The notes below the pieces were generated by a model. It did not search any database. It was not told the DNA's origin and was given only the letters and a program-made list of their open reading frames with translations. 64,000 bases of DNA from NCBI RefSeq assembly GCF_012273655.1, contig NZ_JAAWWP010000001.1, positions 248,001 to 312,000 on the forward strand, in the 5' to 3' direction. The DNA is from Streptomyces physcomitrii. Its GTDB lineage: Bacteria; Actinomycetota; Actinomycetes; Streptomycetales; Streptomycetaceae. A program made the position numbers and the translations under genes. Shown piece after piece: positions 1 to 8,909 of this stretch; within the stretch, counting starts at the first letter, position 1; the number at the start of each line of letters is the position of its first letter.

Positions 1-1196
1 GGTTCGGCGAGGGCGAGCACCACCCCGCCGGAGGGCAGGAAGCCGCGGCCCGGGTCCTCGGCGCAGATCCGCGCCTCGACGGCGTGCCCGGTGAGGGTGA
101 TCTCCTCCTGGGCGAAGGGCAGCCGCTCCCCGGCCGCCACCCGCAGCTGCCACTCCACCAGGTCGAGCCCGGTGACCAGCTCGGTGACCGGATGCTCCAC
201 CTGGAGGCGGGTGTTCATCTCCATGAAGTAGTACGCGCCGGGGTCGCCGCCGGGCACGATGAACTCCACGGTGCCCGCGCCCCGGTAGCCGCAGGAGCGC
301 GCGGCCTGCACCGCGGCCTCGCCCATCGCCGCCCGGGTCGCCTCGTCGAGCAGGACCGAGGGCGCCTCCTCGATGATCTTCTGGTGGCGGCGCTGGAGCG
401 AGCACTCCCGCTCGCCGAGGTGGACCACGCCCCCGTGGCCGTCGGCGAGGACCTGGATCTCGATGTGCCGGGGGCGGTCGATCCAGCGCTCCACCAGCAG
501 CGTGTCGTCGCCGAAGGAGGCCCGGGCCTCGCGGCGGGCGGCGGCGATCTCCTCGGCGAGCAGCGCCTCCTCGCGCACCAGGCGCATGCCCTTGCCGCCG
601 CCGCCCGCGGAGGGCTTGAGCAGCACCGGGGTGCCGATCTCCCGTGCCGCGGCGGCCAGTTGCTCATCGCTCAGCCCGCTGCCCGAGGAGCCGGGGACCA
701 CCGGCACGCCCGCCGCGCGGACCGTCTCCTTGGCCCGGATCTTGTCGCCCATCAGCGCGATCGCCTCGGCGGAGGGGCCGATGAAGACGAGCCCCGCCTC
801 CTCGCAGGCCCGCGCGAAGGCGGCGTTCTCCGCGAGGAATCCGTACCCCGGGTGCACGGCCTGGGCCCCGCTGCGCCGAGCCGCCTCGATCAGCCGCTCG
901 GCGGACAGATAGCTCTCGGCGGCCGGTGCCGGACCGAGCCGTACCGCGGTGTCCGCCTCGCGTACATGCCGCGCCTCGGCGTCGGCGTCGCTGAAGACGG
1001 CCACCGAGCGGACGCCGAGCGCCCGCAGGGTGCGGATCACCCGGACCGCGATCTCGCCCCGGTTGGCCACCAGGACGGTGTCGAACATCCGCCCGCCCGC
1101 CCCGGCTGTGCTGCTCTCCCGCATCTCGGCCTTCCCGCCCATCTGCCCCGGCTCCTCGCCCTTGCTGTCCCTCGCGGACACGGTGTCGGTCGTCAT
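1..1196 (-). CDS. accA1: Acyl-CoA carboxylase alpha subunit (biotin carboxylase), partial
   Basis: The ATP-dependent biotin carboxylase half of an acyl-CoA carboxylase; about 398 codons lie in the window. The 3' end, with the biotin carrier domain and its biotinyl lysine, is off the left edge. Visible are the N-terminal [18 protein letters not shown] signature, the [14 protein letters not shown] segment, the ATP-grasp loop [12 protein letters not shown], and the [14 protein letters not shown] block carrying the catalytic Glu/Arg. The ATG at 1196 is 5 nt after the stop of the carboxyltransferase gene, so the two are co-transcribed. An internal ATG at 1088 starts exactly at the conserved MFDTVLV and is an alternative start. 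Pairing with an MCC-type beta subunit suggests 3-methylcrotonyl-CoA carboxylation in leucine breakdown; other acyl-CoA substrates cannot be excluded. Confidence 0.93.
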   Translation of the reverse strand, partial: MTTDTVSARDSKGEEPGQMGGKAEMRESSTAGAGGRMFDTVLVANRGEIAVRVIRTLRALGVRSVAVFSDADAEARHVREADTAVRLGPAPAAESYLSAERLIEAARRSGAQAVHPGYGFLAENAAFARACEEAGLVFIGPSAEAIALMGDKIRAKETVRAAGVPVVPGSSGSGLSDEQLAAAAREIGTPVLLKPSAGGGGKGMRLVREEALLAEEIAAARREARASFGDDTLLVERWIDRPRHIEIQVLADGHGGVVHLGERECSLQRRHQKIIEEAPSVLLDEATRAAMGEAAVQAARSCGYRGAGTVEFIVPGGDPGAYYFMEMNTRLQVEHPVTELVTGLDLVEWQLRVAAGERLPFAQEEITLTGHAVEARICAEDPGRGFLPSGGVVLALAE

Positions 1197-1201
1197 GGCG
1201 C

Positions 1202-2833
1202 TCACATCCGGAAGACGCCGTACCCGGGCGCCTTCGGGTCCTTGGCGGGCAGCGGGGCGTTGGCGCAGGCGGTGAGCGCGAGGCCGAGGACCCGCCGGGT
1301 CTCCAGCGGGTCGATCACGCCGTCGTCCCAGAGCCGGGCGGTGGCGTAGTAGGCGTTGCCCTGGCTCTCGTACTGCTGCCGGACCGGGGCCTTGAAGGCC
1401 TCCTCGTCCTCGGCGGGCCAGGACTCGCCGCGCGCCTCCAGCTGGTCCCGCTTGACGGTGGCGAGCACCGAGGCGGCCTGCTCGCCGCCCATCACGGAGA
1501 TCTTCGCGCCGGGCCACATCCACAGGAAGCGGGGGGAGTACGCCCGGCCGCACATCGAGTAGTTGCCCGCGCCGTAGGAGCCGCCGATGACCACGGTCAG
1601 CTTGGGCACCCGGGTGCAGGCCACCGCCGTGACCATCTTGGCGCCGTGCTTGGCGATGCCGCCCGCCTCGTAGTCCTTGCCGACCATGAAGCCGGAGATG
1701 TTCTGCAGGAAGAGCAGCGGGATGCCGCGCTGGTCGCACAGCTCGATGAAGTGCGCGCCCTTCTGGGCGGACTCGGCGAAGAGGATGCCGTTGTTGGCGA
1801 CGATGCCGACCGGGTGGCCGTGCAGCCGGGCGAAGCCGGTGACCAGGGTCTGGCCGTACTCGGACTTGAACTCGGAGAACTGCGAGCCGTCGACCAGGCG
1901 GGCGATCACCTCGCGCACGTCGTAGGGGGTGCGGGAGTCGACCGGGACGGCGCCGTAGAGCCCGTGCGGGTCGACCTTGGGCTCCACCACCGGGCGCACC
2001 GACCAGGGCAGCGGGCCCCGGTCGGGCAGGGTGGCCACGATGTTCCGCACGATCCGCAGGGCGTGCGCGTCGTCCTCGGCGAGGTGGTCGGTCACCCCGG
2101 AGACGCGGGAGTGGACCTCGCCGCCGCCCAGCTCCTCGGCGGTGACCACCTCGCCGGTGGCGGCCTTCACCAGGGGCGGGCCGCCGAGGAAGATGGTGCC
2201 CTGGCCGCGCACGATCACGGCCTCGTCGCTCATCGCCGGGACGTACGCCCCGCCCGCGGTGCAGGAGCCGAGCACCGCCGCGATCTGCGGGATGCCCGCG
2301 CCGGACATCCGCGCCTGGTTGTAGAAGATCCGCCCGAAGTGCTCGCGGTCCGGGAAGACCTCGTCCTGCATGGGCAGGAAGGCGCCGCCGGAGTCGACCA
2401 GGTAGACGCAGGGCAGCCGGTTCTCCAGGGCCACCTCCTGGGCGCGCAGGTGCTTCTTGACGGTCATCGGGTAGTACGTGCCGCCCTTGACGGTGGCGTC
2501 GTTGGCGACGACCACGCACTCGCGGCCCGAGACCCGGCCGATGCCCGCGATCACCCCGGCCGCCGGGGCCCCGCCCTCGTACATCCCCTCGGCCGCGAGC
2601 GGCGCCAGCTCCAGGAAGGGGGAGCCCTCGTCGAGCAGGGTGTCCACCCGGTCGCGGGGCAGCAGTTTCCCGCGCGCCACATGCCGGGCCCTGGCCCGCT
2701 CGCCGCCGCCCAGGCGCGCGGCGTCCAGCCGGGAGCGCAGCTCCTCGCCGAGCGCCTGGTGCGCGGCCTCATTGGCTCGCCAGGCCTCCGAGGCCGGGTC
2801 GGCGGCGCTGGTGAGCACCGGTGCCTGCTGCAT
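1202..2833 (-). CDS. accD1: Acyl-CoA carboxylase beta subunit (carboxyltransferase, methylcrotonyl-CoA type)
   Basis: 543-aa carboxyltransferase that moves the carboxyl group from carboxybiotin to an acyl-CoA, probably 3-methylcrotonyl-CoA in leucine catabolism. Two crotonase-like halves are present. The stretch [19 protein letters not shown], the segment [18 protein letters not shown] and the C-terminal [16 protein letters not shown] region are typical of the MCC-beta group rather than propionyl-CoA PccB. The start is the ATG at 2833, preceded by GGAGG about 8 nt upstream; a longer reading frame to 2914 would run through the operator region. It is followed after 5 nt by the biotin carboxylase gene. 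The promoter faces a divergent TetR gene across two palindromes. Symbol by analogy with mycobacterial accA1/accD1. Confidence 0.92.
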   Translation of the reverse strand: MQQAPVLTSAADPASEAWRANEAAHQALGEELRSRLDAARLGGGERARARHVARGKLLPRDRVDTLLDEGSPFLELAPLAAEGMYEGGAPAAGVIAGIGRVSGRECVVVANDATVKGGTYYPMTVKKHLRAQEVALENRLPCVYLVDSGGAFLPMQDEVFPDREHFGRIFYNQARMSGAGIPQIAAVLGSCTAGGAYVPAMSDEAVIVRGQGTIFLGGPPLVKAATGEVVTAEELGGGEVHSRVSGVTDHLAEDDAHALRIVRNIVATLPDRGPLPWSVRPVVEPKVDPHGLYGAVPVDSRTPYDVREVIARLVDGSQFSEFKSEYGQTLVTGFARLHGHPVGIVANNGILFAESAQKGAHFIELCDQRGIPLLFLQNISGFMVGKDYEAGGIAKHGAKMVTAVACTRVPKLTVVIGGSYGAGNYSMCGRAYSPRFLWMWPGAKISVMGGEQAASVLATVKRDQLEARGESWPAEDEEAFKAPVRQQYESQGNAYYATARLWDDGVIDPLETRRVLGLALTACANAPLPAKDPKAPGYGVFRM

Positions 2834-2887
2834 CGTTCGAGCCTCCTTGCTCGCAGCTCCCCGGCGGCGCCGGTTCGCGGCCCGCCA

Positions 2888-2903
2888 GTTAGTGAGCGTT
2901 AAC
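2888..2903. promoter_or_regulatory. Candidate TetR operator 1
   Basis: The 16-bp sequence GTTAGTGAGCGTTAAC is an imperfect palindrome lying between the divergent carboxylase operon and the tetR gene. It closely matches the second copy 29 bp away, which points to one regulator binding both. Confidence 0.65.
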
Positions 2904-2916
2904 GTATGCCCCAAAG

Positions 2917-2932
2917 GTTAACGAGCGCTAAC
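2917..2932. promoter_or_regulatory. Candidate TetR operator 2
   Basis: GTTAACGAGCGCTAAC, a near-perfect palindrome of the same family as the copy at 2888-2903. It overlaps the TTAACG that serves as the probable -35 element of tetR, so binding would repress tetR as well as the carboxylase operon. Confidence 0.65.
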
Positions 2933-2947
2933 GACTCTGTCTAGAAT
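2918..2947 (+). promoter_or_regulatory. Promoter of tetR (leaderless)
   Basis: A -35-like TTAACG (2918-2923) and a -10 TAGAAT (2942-2947) are 18 bp apart. The -10 ends 7 nt before the ATG at 2955, which predicts transcription starting at or next to the start codon and a leaderless mRNA. This also explains the lack of a ribosome binding site. Confidence 0.6.
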
Positions 2948-2954
2948 TGCCGGC

Positions 2955-3542
2955 ATGACCAGCAGAGTGGACGCCCCGACCCGCCGCGAGCAGATCCTCG
3001 GCGAGGCCGCCCGCCTCTTCGCCGAGCGCGGTTTCCACGGGGTCGGCGTCGACGAGATAGGCGCCGCGGTGGGCATCAGCGGGCCCGGACTCTACCGGCA
3101 CTTCCCCGGCAAGGACGCCATGCTGGCCGAGCTGCTGGTCGGCATCAGCGAGCGCCTGCTGCGCGGCGGCCGCCGCCGGGTCGAGGAGGCCGCGGGCTCC
3201 GCCGAGCAGCTCCTCGACTCCCTCCTGGAGGGCCATATCGACTTCGCCCTCGACGACCGCGCCCTGATCACCCTCCAGGACCGCGAGCTGGACCGGCTGC
3301 GCGACAGCGACCGCAAGCTGGTCCGCCAGTTCCAGCGGCAGTACGTCGAGCTGTGGGTCGGCGCCGTCCGCGCGGTCTACCCGGCGCTGGCCGAACCCTC
3401 GGCCCGCGCCTCGGTGCACGCCGTCTTCGGCCTGCTCAACTCCACCCCGCACCTCGGCCGGCCGGGCTCGCTGCCGGGCCGCGAGGCGATGGCGGCCCTG
3501 CTGCACCGCCTCGCCCGGGGCGCCTTCTCGGCGGCGCGCTGA
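2955..3542 (+). CDS. TetR-family regulator of the acyl-CoA carboxylase operon
   Basis: 195-aa TetR/AcrR repressor. The N-terminal HTH is clear: REQILGEAARLFAERGFHGV, then VDEIGAAVGISGPGLYRHFP and GKDAMLAEL. The C-terminal ligand domain is of the type found in actinobacterial regulators next to leucine/isovalerate and acyl-CoA genes. It is divergent from the carboxylase operon; two matching palindromes in the shared promoter make it the obvious local repressor, with an acyl-CoA intermediate as a plausible inducer (inference). The start at 2955 fits a leaderless promoter. Confidence 0.85.
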   Translation: MTSRVDAPTRREQILGEAARLFAERGFHGVGVDEIGAAVGISGPGLYRHFPGKDAMLAELLVGISERLLRGGRRRVEEAAGSAEQLLDSLLEGHIDFALDDRALITLQDRELDRLRDSDRKLVRQFQRQYVELWVGAVRAVYPALAEPSARASVHAVFGLLNSTPHLGRPGSLPGREAMAALLHRLARGAFSAAR

Positions 3543-3570
3543 GCCGTACCGCCGGAACCCGCGCGCGCAT

Positions 3571-3612
3571 GGGTACGGCCCCTTCCCCGGCGGCGGGGAA
3601 GGGGCCGTACCC
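3571..3612. terminator. Bidirectional hairpin terminator
   Basis: A perfect 18-bp stem (arms 3571-3588 and 3595-3612) with a 6-nt loop sits between the convergent tetR and GH16 genes. There is no strong U-tract on either side, which is usual for Streptomyces terminators. Confidence 0.8.
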
Positions 3613-3630
3613 GGGCCCTGGAGCGGTGCC

Positions 3631-4512
3631 TCAGCGCTTCTCGGCGGGCTCGCTCACCCCGTCGATGGAGTACGCGCGGGTCCAGTCCACCTCGTAGACG
3701 GCGCTCTGCATCGAGTCGCCGAAGAAGTTGTCGAGCTGGATGGTCTGGTGCATGGAGGGTGCGCACTGGATGCAGTCGCGGACGTCGTTGGCGCCGCCGG
3801 AGAAGCTGAACCACTCCTCGCCGTCCACGAAGCCCTTGACGTGGTCGGGCGTCCACTCGACCGCGATGTTGTGCCACTGCGTGAGGTCGACGCCGCACTT
3901 CTCGGCGTGCTCCTGCTGGACCGCGGCATCCGGATTGTGCGGGTAGTGGATGAAGGCCTCCGAGCAGTCCTCGCCGGGGGCGGTGTTCTCCAGGTAGTCG
4001 TACTCGCCGTCCTCGGGCCAGCGGTCGGAGTCCGGCCACAGGATGAGCAGCGGGTGGTACTGGCGGCCGTTGTCCTCGCCGGTCGCCTCGGAGCGCACGC
4101 GTGCTTCCCAACGGCCGTAGCGCTGGCCGAACTTGGAGCCCATCCAGCCCGAGTCGCCGTTCTCGGCGCCGCTCTGGCGCAGCAGCCCGCCGACCACCCG
4201 TGAATTGTCCGAGCAGCGGCGGCCGTTGCCCGCGTGGCCGTCCCAGCACTCGCCGTCCGCGCCGGGCAGGCTCCACTTGGCGTCGTCCGGGCGGGCCGGG
4301 GCGTCCTCGGAGCCGTAGTCGAACTCGTCGGTGCCGGCCGCCACCGGGGTGCCCCAGTCGTAGCGTTCGGCGGCGCTGTCCGGTGCTGCCGGGGCGGCGG
4401 CCGGGCCGCCGGTGCCGGTGGCCGAGGCCGGTCCGGAGAGGGTGGCGGTGAGGGTCAGCAGACAGGCCGCCGAGGCGCCGAGGGCGGCGAGCCGCAGTCG
4501 TGAGGGGCGCAC
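3631..4512 (-). CDS. Secreted glycoside hydrolase family 16 protein
   Basis: 293-aa exported glycosidase. A signal peptide covers about residues 1-31 (Arg-rich start, hydrophobic LAALGASAACLLTLTATLSG, cleavage near ASA-T). The GH16 active-site pattern ExDxxE is seen as GEYDYLEN, giving E170, D172 and E175 as nucleophile, helper and acid/base. WEARVRSEATG and YHPLLILWP fit the GH16 beta-jellyroll, and WHNIAVEWTPDHVKGFVDG is a typical late strand block. The GTG start at 4512 has GAAGGAG just upstream. The substrate (beta-glucan, agarose-like or other) cannot be told from sequence. It is transcribed divergently from the WD40 gene. Confidence 0.85.
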   Translation of the reverse strand: MRPSRLRLAALGASAACLLTLTATLSGPASATGTGGPAAAPAAPDSAAERYDWGTPVAAGTDEFDYGSEDAPARPDDAKWSLPGADGECWDGHAGNGRRCSDNSRVVGGLLRQSGAENGDSGWMGSKFGQRYGRWEARVRSEATGEDNGRQYHPLLILWPDSDRWPEDGEYDYLENTAPGEDCSEAFIHYPHNPDAAVQQEHAEKCGVDLTQWHNIAVEWTPDHVKGFVDGEEWFSFSGGANDVRDCIQCAPSMHQTIQLDNFFGDSMQSAVYEVDWTRAYSIDGVSEPAEKR

Positions 4513-4920
4513 GGACACTCCTTCGTGAGGGGACTTCGGTCGGGCGCCCCGGCGTGGGGGCGGGCGGTGGGTGCGGCGCGCCCCGGGATCCGAGTCTCCC
4601 CCCGTGGAAGATTCGGTCGCGGCCGGTGAAGATCCGGCGCGGGGGTGGGGCGGCGCGCCACGGCCCGTACCGCCCGGCCGGGGCTGCCATGTGCAGCCAA
4701 GCGCACGGCGCCGCTGTTCAGCAGCCCGGCGGCGGTGGGATGAACAAGAAAAACGGGGTGCCGGACCGGGCAACCGGGCTGTCCCGCAGGGGGGTTCGCG
4801 AAGTCCCGCCCGGCTCGCGGCAGTTGCGTGCGGCCCGCACCGCTCCCTACCGTGGCCGCTCCTCGCAAGGGGGCGAGCGCCGCGGTGGCGGACGGGGACG
4901 CAGGGCGACGGGGGGCGGAC
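4513..4920. other. Intergenic region between divergent GH16 and WD40 genes
   Basis: About 400 bp with the upstream regions of both genes. It holds a promoter for the WD40 gene near its right end. Around 4605-4645 two related GTGGAAGATTCGG / GGTGAAGATCCGG segments lie 27 nt apart, possible regulator sites for the GH16 gene. I see no credible ORF here. Confidence 0.5.
4824..4853 (+). promoter_or_regulatory. Promoter of the nSTAND-WD40 gene
   Basis: TTGCGT (4824-4829) and TACCGT (4848-4853) with an 18-bp spacer. Transcription would start near 4860. This rules out the GTG at 4828 as translation start and supports the ATG at 4921. Confidence 0.55.
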
Positions 4921-7900
4921 ATGGCGGGCACACCGGAACCGGCCGAAACCACCGCGCCCGTCGCGGAGTTCGCGGCGGCGCTGCGGGCGCTCCGCGAGGC
5001 GGCGGGCTCGCCCACCTACCGGCGGATGCAGCGCGAGGCGGGCGTCTCGCTCGGCGCCCTCCACCAGGCCGCCCGCGGCGGCGCCTTCCCCACCCTGCGG
5101 GTCACCCTCGCCTTCGTACGGGCCTGCGCGGGCGACCCCGCGGAGTGGGAGCGGCGCTGGCAGGCGGCCAAGGAGCGGATCGAGGAGCAACCGCGCCCCG
5201 AGGAGGACGGAACTCCCGCCCCCTACCGCGGACTTGCCCGCTACGAACCCGAGGACGCCGGGCTCTTCTTCGGCCGCGAGCAGCTGATCGGCGAACTCCT
5301 CGCGCTCACCCGGCGGTTTAGGATCTGCGCCCTGCTCGGCGCCTCCGGCAGCGGCAAGTCCTCCCTGCTGCGGGCCGGGTTGATCCCCGCCCTGCGCGCA
5401 CCGGAGGGGACGGGCCCGCGCCCGGCCCGGGTGGTCATCCTCACCCCGGGCGCCCACCCGGCGGCCGAGCACCGGGAACGGCTCGCCCCGGCGGCGGCGG
5501 GGACGGACGGACCGCCCGATGGACCGCCGGATGAACCACGGGGCGAAACCGTCGTCCTGGTCGACCAGTTCGAGGAGCTGTTCACCCTCTGCGCCGACCC
5601 CGCCGAACGCGAGGACTTCCTCCGCCTGCTGCTCGCCGCCCGCGACCCGGGGAGCGGGCTGCGCGTCGTGCTCGCCCTGCGCGCCGACTTCCTCGCCCAC
5701 TGCGCCCGGCACGCGGAGCTGGCCGAGGCGCTGCGGCGGGCCACCCTGCTGCTCGGGCCGATGAGCGCGGAGGAACTCCAGCAGGCCGTGGTGCGCCCCG
5801 CCGCGGCCCGCGGGCTCCAGGTCCAACGCGCCCTGACCGCACGGGTGGTGGCCGAGGTGGCGGGCGAACCCGGCGCCCTGCCGCTGATGTCGCACGCCCT
5901 CCTGGAGACCTGGCGGCACCGGCGCGGGAACCTGCTCACCGAGACCGCCTACGAGGCCGCGGGCGGACTGCACGGCGCCCTCGCCAAGACCGCCGAGGAC
6001 GCCTACGCCGGGTTCGGCCCGCGGGAGGCGGCCCGGGCCCGGCGCGTACTGCTGCGTCTGGTCAGCCCCGGCGAGGGCGGTCCGGACACCCGACGGCCGC
6101 TGCCGCACGCGGAGTTGGCGGCGGACGGGGCCGGGCAGGCGCCGGAGGAGACCGCCACCGTGGTGGACCGGCTCGTCGCGGCCCGGCTGCTCACCCGGGA
6201 CGAGACGGTGGTGGACCTCGCGCACGAGGCGCTGCTCACCGCCTGGCCCCGGCTGCGCGGCTGGATCGACGCCGAACGCGACCGGCTGCGCCTGCACCGG
6301 CGGCTGAGCCGCGCCGCCCGCGACTGGCGCGCCCTGGACCGCGAGCCGTCCGCGCTCTACCTCGGCAGCAGGCTCACCGCCGTCGAGGAGGCCTTCCCGG
6401 CCGCCGACCGGGCGGCCGAACTCACCGCAGAAGAGCTGGAGTTCCTCACCGCCTCGCAGCGCAGGCGGCAGCGCGGACGGCGCCGGCGGCAGGCGCTGAC
6501 GGCCGTGCTCTGCGCCCTCACCCTGCTCGCCGGGTGCGCCGCCGCCGTCGCCTTCCGGGAGCGCTCCGCCGCGCACGCCGAGCGGGACACCGCGATCTTC
6601 CACCAGATCGCCACCGCCGCCGACAACCTGCGCGGCGAACACCGCGCCGGGGCCGCCCGCCTCGACGCCGCCGCGCACGCCATGGCCGACACCCCCGACC
6701 TGGACACCCGGCTGCTCGGCGACGCGGGCGCGAGCCTGTCCAGCGCCCTGCCCGGCCACGACGGCGTGGTCTCGGCGGCCTCCTTCGCCCCCGGCGGACG
6801 GCTGCTCGCCAGCGGCGGCCACGACCGCACCGTCCGCCTCTGGGACACCGCCGACCCGCTGCGCGCCCGCCCGCTGCGGGCCCCGCTCGGCCCCTTCCCG
6901 GACCGTGTCGAGGACGTCCAATTCGCTTCCCGAGGCGGCCTGTTGGCCGTCGCCCTGCACGACGGGACGGTACGGCTGCTCGACCTGAGCGAGCCCCGCC
7001 GCCCGCGGACCCTCGGCCGCCCGCTCGCCGCCCACCGGGCCCCGGTCGCCATGCTCCGCCTCGCCCCGGACGGCCGCACCCTCGCCACCGCGAGCGACGA
7101 CGGCACCGTCCGCCTGTGGGACCTCGCCCAACCGGCCCGCCCCCGGCCCCTCGGCCCGCCGCTGCCCGCCCACCGCGGCGGCGCCCGCGCCCTCGCCTTC
7201 GCGCCCGACGGCGCCACCCTCGCCAGCGGCGGCTACGACGGCCGGATCCGCCTCTGGGACCTGAGCGATCCGCGGCGGGCCCGGCAGCGCGGGGCGGCGC
7301 TCACCGGCCACGGGGAGCCCGTCTGGTCGCTGGCCTTCAGCCCGGACGGCGCCACCCTGGCCAGCGGCGGCTTCGACGGCACCGCCCGCCTCTGGAACCT
7401 CGCCGACCCCGGACACCCCCGCCGCGGGCCGGTCCTCGACGAACCCGGCGCGCCCGTCTGGTCGGTGGCCTTCAGCCCGGACGGGAGCACCCTCGCCGCC
7501 GGGGGAGAGGACAACGCCGTACGGCTGTGGACGGTGCTCGACCCCGGCCATCCGCTCCCGCTGGACGCGCCGATGACCGGGCACCGCTCCGGGATCTGGT
7601 CGGTGCAGTTCCGCCCCGGCGACGCCCGCACCCTGGTCAGCGCCGGATACCAGGGCGACCTGCTGCTCTGGCACCGCCCGCCCGGCCAACTCACCGGTTT
7701 CACCAACCCGTTGACCAGCGCCGCCTACCGCCCGGACGGCCGGGTCCTCGCCGTCGCCAGCACCGACGACGCGCTGATCCGGCTCTGGGACGTCCACGAT
7801 CCGCTCCGGCCGCGGCTCCTCGGGCTGCTGCGCGGCCACCGGGACCGGGTCACCTCGGTCGCCTTCGCCCCGGACGGCCGCACGCTCGCCAGCGCGGGCG

Positions 7901-8733
7901 AGGACGACACCGTACGGCTGTGGGACACCGCCGACCCGGCCCGCGCCCGCCCCCTCGGCCCGCCGCTCACCGGCCACCGGGACGGCATCCGGGCGGTGGC
8001 CTTCGCCCCGCGCGGCCACACCCTCGCGGGCGGCGGCCGGGACGGGGCGCTCCGCCTCTGGTCGCTCGCCGACCGGGCCCGCCCGAAGCCCCTCGGCCGG
8101 GCCGCCGCCCCGCGCGAGGGCCACATCAACGCCCTCGCCTTCGCCCCCGACGGCCGCACCCTGGCCACCGCCCACCAGCGCAGCGCCGTACGCCTCTGGG
8201 GACTGCGCGGCACCCGGGACCCGCGCCCACTGCGTAAGCTGACGGGCCATCAGGAAGGCGTACGGGCAGTGGCGTTCAGCCCGGACGGCGCGCTGCTCGC
8301 GAGCGGCGGCGAGGACCGCACCCTGCGGCTGTGGAAGACCGCCGACCCGGAGCACGCCGCGGCCACCGGGCGCCCGCGCACCGGCCACGGCAGCCAGATC
8401 AACGCCCTCGCCTTCAGCCCCGACGGCCACCGCCTCGCCACCGCGGGCGGCGATACGACCGTACGGCTCTGGCGGGTCACCGCCATCGGCGCCACCACCT
8501 GGGGCCAGCCGCTCACCGGCCACACCCGCTCCGTCAGCACCGTCGTCTTCAGCCCCGACGGCCGCACCCTGGCCAGCGGCGGCGACGACCTCACCGCCCG
8601 CCTCTGGCCCCTGGACGTGGCCGGGGCGCTGCGCCAGGTCTGCGCCCGCACCCGGGGCAGCCTGGACCGCGCCGCGTGGCGGGCCCGGCTGCCGCAGGTG
8701 CCGTACGCGGAGCCGTGCGGGGCGGGGGAGTGA
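4921..8733 (+). CDS. HTH-nSTAND-TM-WD40 repeat protein
   Basis: 1270-aa multidomain protein. An XRE-like helix-turn-helix occupies about residues 20-85 (FAAALRALREAAGSPTYRRM, then VSLGALHQAARGG). A STAND-type NTPase follows, with Walker A GASGSGKS (140-147) and Walker B VVLVDQFEEL (211-220). One hydrophobic segment (about 525-546, ALTAVLCALTLLAGCAAAVAF) is probably a membrane anchor. From about residue 610 there are 14 WD40 repeats (GH...FSPDG..LASGG.D.T.RLW), enough for two seven-bladed propellers. Such proteins are signalling or sensing NTPases; the family is common in Streptomyces and related architectures act in conflict or programmed-death pathways, but no function is demonstrated. The start at 4921 fits the promoter at 4824-4853. 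Confidence 0.85.
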   Translation: MAGTPEPAETTAPVAEFAAALRALREAAGSPTYRRMQREAGVSLGALHQAARGGAFPTLRVTLAFVRACAGDPAEWERRWQAAKERIEEQPRPEEDGTPAPYRGLARYEPEDAGLFFGREQLIGELLALTRRFRICALLGASGSGKSSLLRAGLIPALRAPEGTGPRPARVVILTPGAHPAAEHRERLAPAAAGTDGPPDGPPDEPRGETVVLVDQFEELFTLCADPAEREDFLRLLLAARDPGSGLRVVLALRADFLAHCARHAELAEALRRATLLLGPMSAEELQQAVVRPAAARGLQVQRALTARVVAEVAGEPGALPLMSHALLETWRHRRGNLLTETAYEAAGGLHGALAKTAEDAYAGFGPREAARARRVLLRLVSPGEGGPDTRRPLPHAELAADGAGQAPEETATVVDRLVAARLLTRDETVVDLAHEALLTAWPRLRGWIDAERDRLRLHRRLSRAARDWRALDREPSALYLGSRLTAVEEAFPAADRAAELTAEELEFLTASQRRRQRGRRRRQALTAVLCALTLLAGCAAAVAFRERSAAHAERDTAIFHQIATAADNLRGEHRAGAARLDAAAHAMADTPDLDTRLLGDAGASLSSALPGHDGVVSAASFAPGGRLLASGGHDRTVRLWDTADPLRARPLRAPLGPFPDRVEDVQFASRGGLLAVALHDGTVRLLDLSEPRRPRTLGRPLAAHRAPVAMLRLAPDGRTLATASDDGTVRLWDLAQPARPRPLGPPLPAHRGGARALAFAPDGATLASGGYDGRIRLWDLSDPRRARQRGAALTGHGEPVWSLAFSPDGATLASGGFDGTARLWNLADPGHPRRGPVLDEPGAPVWSVAFSPDGSTLAAGGEDNAVRLWTVLDPGHPLPLDAPMTGHRSGIWSVQFRPGDARTLVSAGYQGDLLLWHRPPGQLTGFTNPLTSAAYRPDGRVLAVASTDDALIRLWDVHDPLRPRLLGLLRGHRDRVTSVAFAPDGRTLASAGEDDTVRLWDTADPARARPLGPPLTGHRDGIRAVAFAPRGHTLAGGGRDGALRLWSLADRARPKPLGRAAAPREGHINALAFAPDGRTLATAHQRSAVRLWGLRGTRDPRPLRKLTGHQEGVRAVAFSPDGALLASGGEDRTLRLWKTADPEHAAATGRPRTGHGSQINALAFSPDGHRLATAGGDTTVRLWRVTAIGATTWGQPLTGHTRSVSTVVFSPDGRTLASGGDDLTARLWPLDVAGALRQVCARTRGSLDRAAWRARLPQVPYAEPCGAGE

Positions 8734-8747
8734 GGGGGAGCGAACTC

Positions 8748-8905
8748 AAGCAGCAAGGAGCAAGGAGCAAGCAGCAAGTAGCAAGTAGGGGCAACCGGCT
8801 GAACCGCCCGGCCCCAGCCGCACTCCCCGACCGGTCCGCCTCGCCCGGTCTGCCTCGACCGGTCCGCCTCGACCGGTCCGCCTCGCCCGCTCTGCCTCAG
8901 CCGGT
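8748..8905. repeat. Intergenic short tandem repeats
   Basis: After the WD40 gene there is a run of AGCAAG-like hexamers (about 8748-8790). It is followed by copies of a unit close to GACCGGTCCGCCTC with variants (about 8828-8905). No ORF is evident; the end of the kinase gene is next. Confidence 0.6.
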
Positions 8906-8909
8906 CTGC

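Noticed and set aside
3631..8523. A 1630-codon open frame on the minus strand covering the WD40 gene
   Set aside because: Only its last 293 codons are the real GH16 gene. The remainder is antisense to a clear WD40/NTPase gene, is Gly/Arg/Pro-rich with no domains, and results from high GC.
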